NCBI GenBank assembly: GCA_013286765.1
Contig: JABDFB010000053.1
Span: forward strand, 1 to 14,770
Reading direction: 5' to 3'
From: Deltaproteobacteria bacterium
GTDB lineage: Bacteria > Bdellovibrionota > UBA1018
DNA: 14,770 nucleotides
The translations under genes were made by a program, and so were the position numbers. Below the pieces are notes generated by a model that had not been told where the DNA came from, ran no database searches, and was given only the letters and a program-made list of their open reading frames with translations. Below, piece by piece: positions 14,036 to 14,770 of the stretch (position 1 is its first letter; the number at the start of each line of letters is the position of its first letter).

Positions 14036-14701
14036 TTAATTTACCGGATACTGCGGAACGCCAGCAACGGCGAGTGCGCGCTCGAAATACCGAAAAGTGC
14101 CCTTCGAGTCGTCGAGAACTCGGCGGCCGGGACAAAGAATGGGTTCGTTTGGAAATTCTAGATCGCTCTGATTCTGATTTTGATCCCCATTTTCGCTATT
14201 GCTGATGTTCGAGGCAATCAATTGGCATTTTTCCTGAACTTCGGCGATTACCAAGCGATGGTGTCGTTGATCGCGCTGATCGGTAAGGTCCACTTCAGCG
14301 ACACCTTCCGGAACATAATGATAGAAACTCGGAACTTCGCGAGACCAAAGCATGGGTGCCGAGTACAGCGCTTTTAGCATCGGTGAAGTGTGCGATCTTT
14401 TTTGCCAGGCGACACTGGTATTTAAATCCACTACCTCGCCAAACTGAGTAGCTACCCAAAAATGGTAGTTTTCACCCCAACATCCGGCCCATACCGGGGC
14501 TTGATCCTCTAAAATTTCAATCCAACCTGCTTCGCCATACATAATTCGGGATTCAATTCCAAAACACTTCAAAGCTTCTACGGTCGCCATACAGACGAGT
14601 AGAGGATAGTCGACACGATCACCAACAACGCGATCGACAACCCGAGTGACAATTCTAGAAACAGCGGCAACGACAGGAAGGGGGGTTTGGTCAAGCGTCA
14701 C
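14036..14701 (-). CDS. Transglutaminase/papain-fold-like protein with a C-H-D triad
   Basis: 221 aa from GTG 14701, supported by GGAGAG 6 nt upstream. No signal peptide. A Cys at the head of a helix (LLVCMATVEALKCFGIESRI, C37), His in a strand (ENYHFWVAT, H80) and Asp (GEVVDLNTS, D92) occur in the order and spacing of the transglutaminase-like/arylamine-N-acetyltransferase superfamily. There a Cys-His-Asp triad breaks amide or ester bonds or transfers acyl groups. The exact family is not recognised. Residues 165-180 are a Gln/Asn/Ser-rich low-complexity linker (NSENGDQNQNQSD) before a short C-terminal part. Its start lies 1 nt after the stop of the DUF423-like gene, so the two are probably one operon on the minus strand. 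It converges on the paralog array across about 100 bp with only weak pairing (GCGTCA 13942-13947, TGACGC 13970-13975). Confidence 0.65.
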   Translation of the reverse strand: MTLDQTPLPVVAAVSRIVTRVVDRVVGDRVDYPLLVCMATVEALKCFGIESRIMYGEAGWIEILEDQAPVWAGCWGENYHFWVATQFGEVVDLNTSVAWQKRSHTSPMLKALYSAPMLWSREVPSFYHYVPEGVAEVDLTDQRDQRHHRLVIAEVQEKCQLIASNISNSENGDQNQNQSDLEFPNEPILCPGRRVLDDSKGTFRYFERALAVAGVPQYPVN

Positions 14702-14702
14702 G

Positions 14703-14770
14703 CTAAGCTCTCCAAGCCGACATGGCGAAGGTAAACCATCCGATCAAAAATGCTGTGCCTCCAAGCGGCG
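14703..14770 (-). CDS. DUF423/YgdD-like membrane protein, C-terminal 21 residues
   Basis: The minus-strand frame entering from the right edge (first full codon 14768-14766) reads PLGGTAFLIGWFTFAMSAWRA followed by TAG (14705-14703). A Gly-Gly then FLxGW near the C-terminus is the hallmark of DUF423 (YgdD-type) small inner-membrane proteins. Only the end is in the window, so this is a pattern match on 21 residues. Its stop is separated from the following GTG by a single base. Confidence 0.55.
   Translation of the reverse strand, partial: PLGGTAFLIGWFTFAMSAWRA

Noticed and set aside
13941..14703. AGCGTCACGC repeated at 13941-13950 and 14694-14703
   Set aside because: A 10-base match in this length can occur by chance; the second copy is part of a start codon region.

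Overview
The window reads as a Gram-negative bacterial chromosome segment of moderate, slightly AT-rich composition. The evidence is several Sec-type signal peptides, a predicted outer-membrane beta-barrel, a secreted chitinase and small inner-membrane proteins. Nothing here fixes the taxon. The gene mix (secreted chitinase, GMC oxidoreductase, many secreted orphan proteins) would suit a predatory or host-associated lineage such as Bdellovibrionota, but that is a guess. There are no rRNA or tRNA genes, no CRISPR array and no recognisable transposase.

Layout. Bases 1-532 (minus) hold the N-terminal part of a secreted coiled-coil protein cut by the window edge. An AAA ATPase of the AAA_14/DUF4143 type follows (619-1959, minus). 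Its upstream region carries three palindromes sharing an AGCCA/TGGCT core, centred exactly 33 bp apart. A secreted GH18 chitinase (2164-3888, plus) converges on a GMC/cholesterol-oxidase-like flavoenzyme (3896-5494, minus), which is divergent from a small DUF6941-like protein (5532-5987, plus). After a hairpin, a perfect 28-bp inverted repeat around a 60-nt structured centre (6046-6161) separates that gene from a beta-barrel protein (6167-6889, minus) that probably starts at TTG. A compact plus-strand operon follows: hotdog thioesterase, 57-aa single-pass membrane protein, FabG-like reductase and DUF2905 membrane protein (7000-8627).

The most unusual part is 8651-13937: four tandem paralogous secreted proteins of 382-443 aa. 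They share a signal peptide ending in a Y-S/A-G motif, an N-terminal NTLxYD block, a core with a reduced PP2C (PPM) phosphatase motif pattern (V/I-C-D-G; GxSGVI; GxS/T-x-G-A-Y-E), a variable charged helical segment with a Cys pair, and a near-invariant C-terminus QGSDFxAxGITLP. The aspartate expected in the PP2C SDG motif is replaced in all four, so they look like exported pseudophosphatases. This assignment comes from motif reading and is inference.

The right end (minus) holds a C-H-D triad protein resembling transglutaminase/papain-fold enzymes (14036-14701), placed one base after the stop of a DUF423/YgdD-like membrane protein cut by the right edge.
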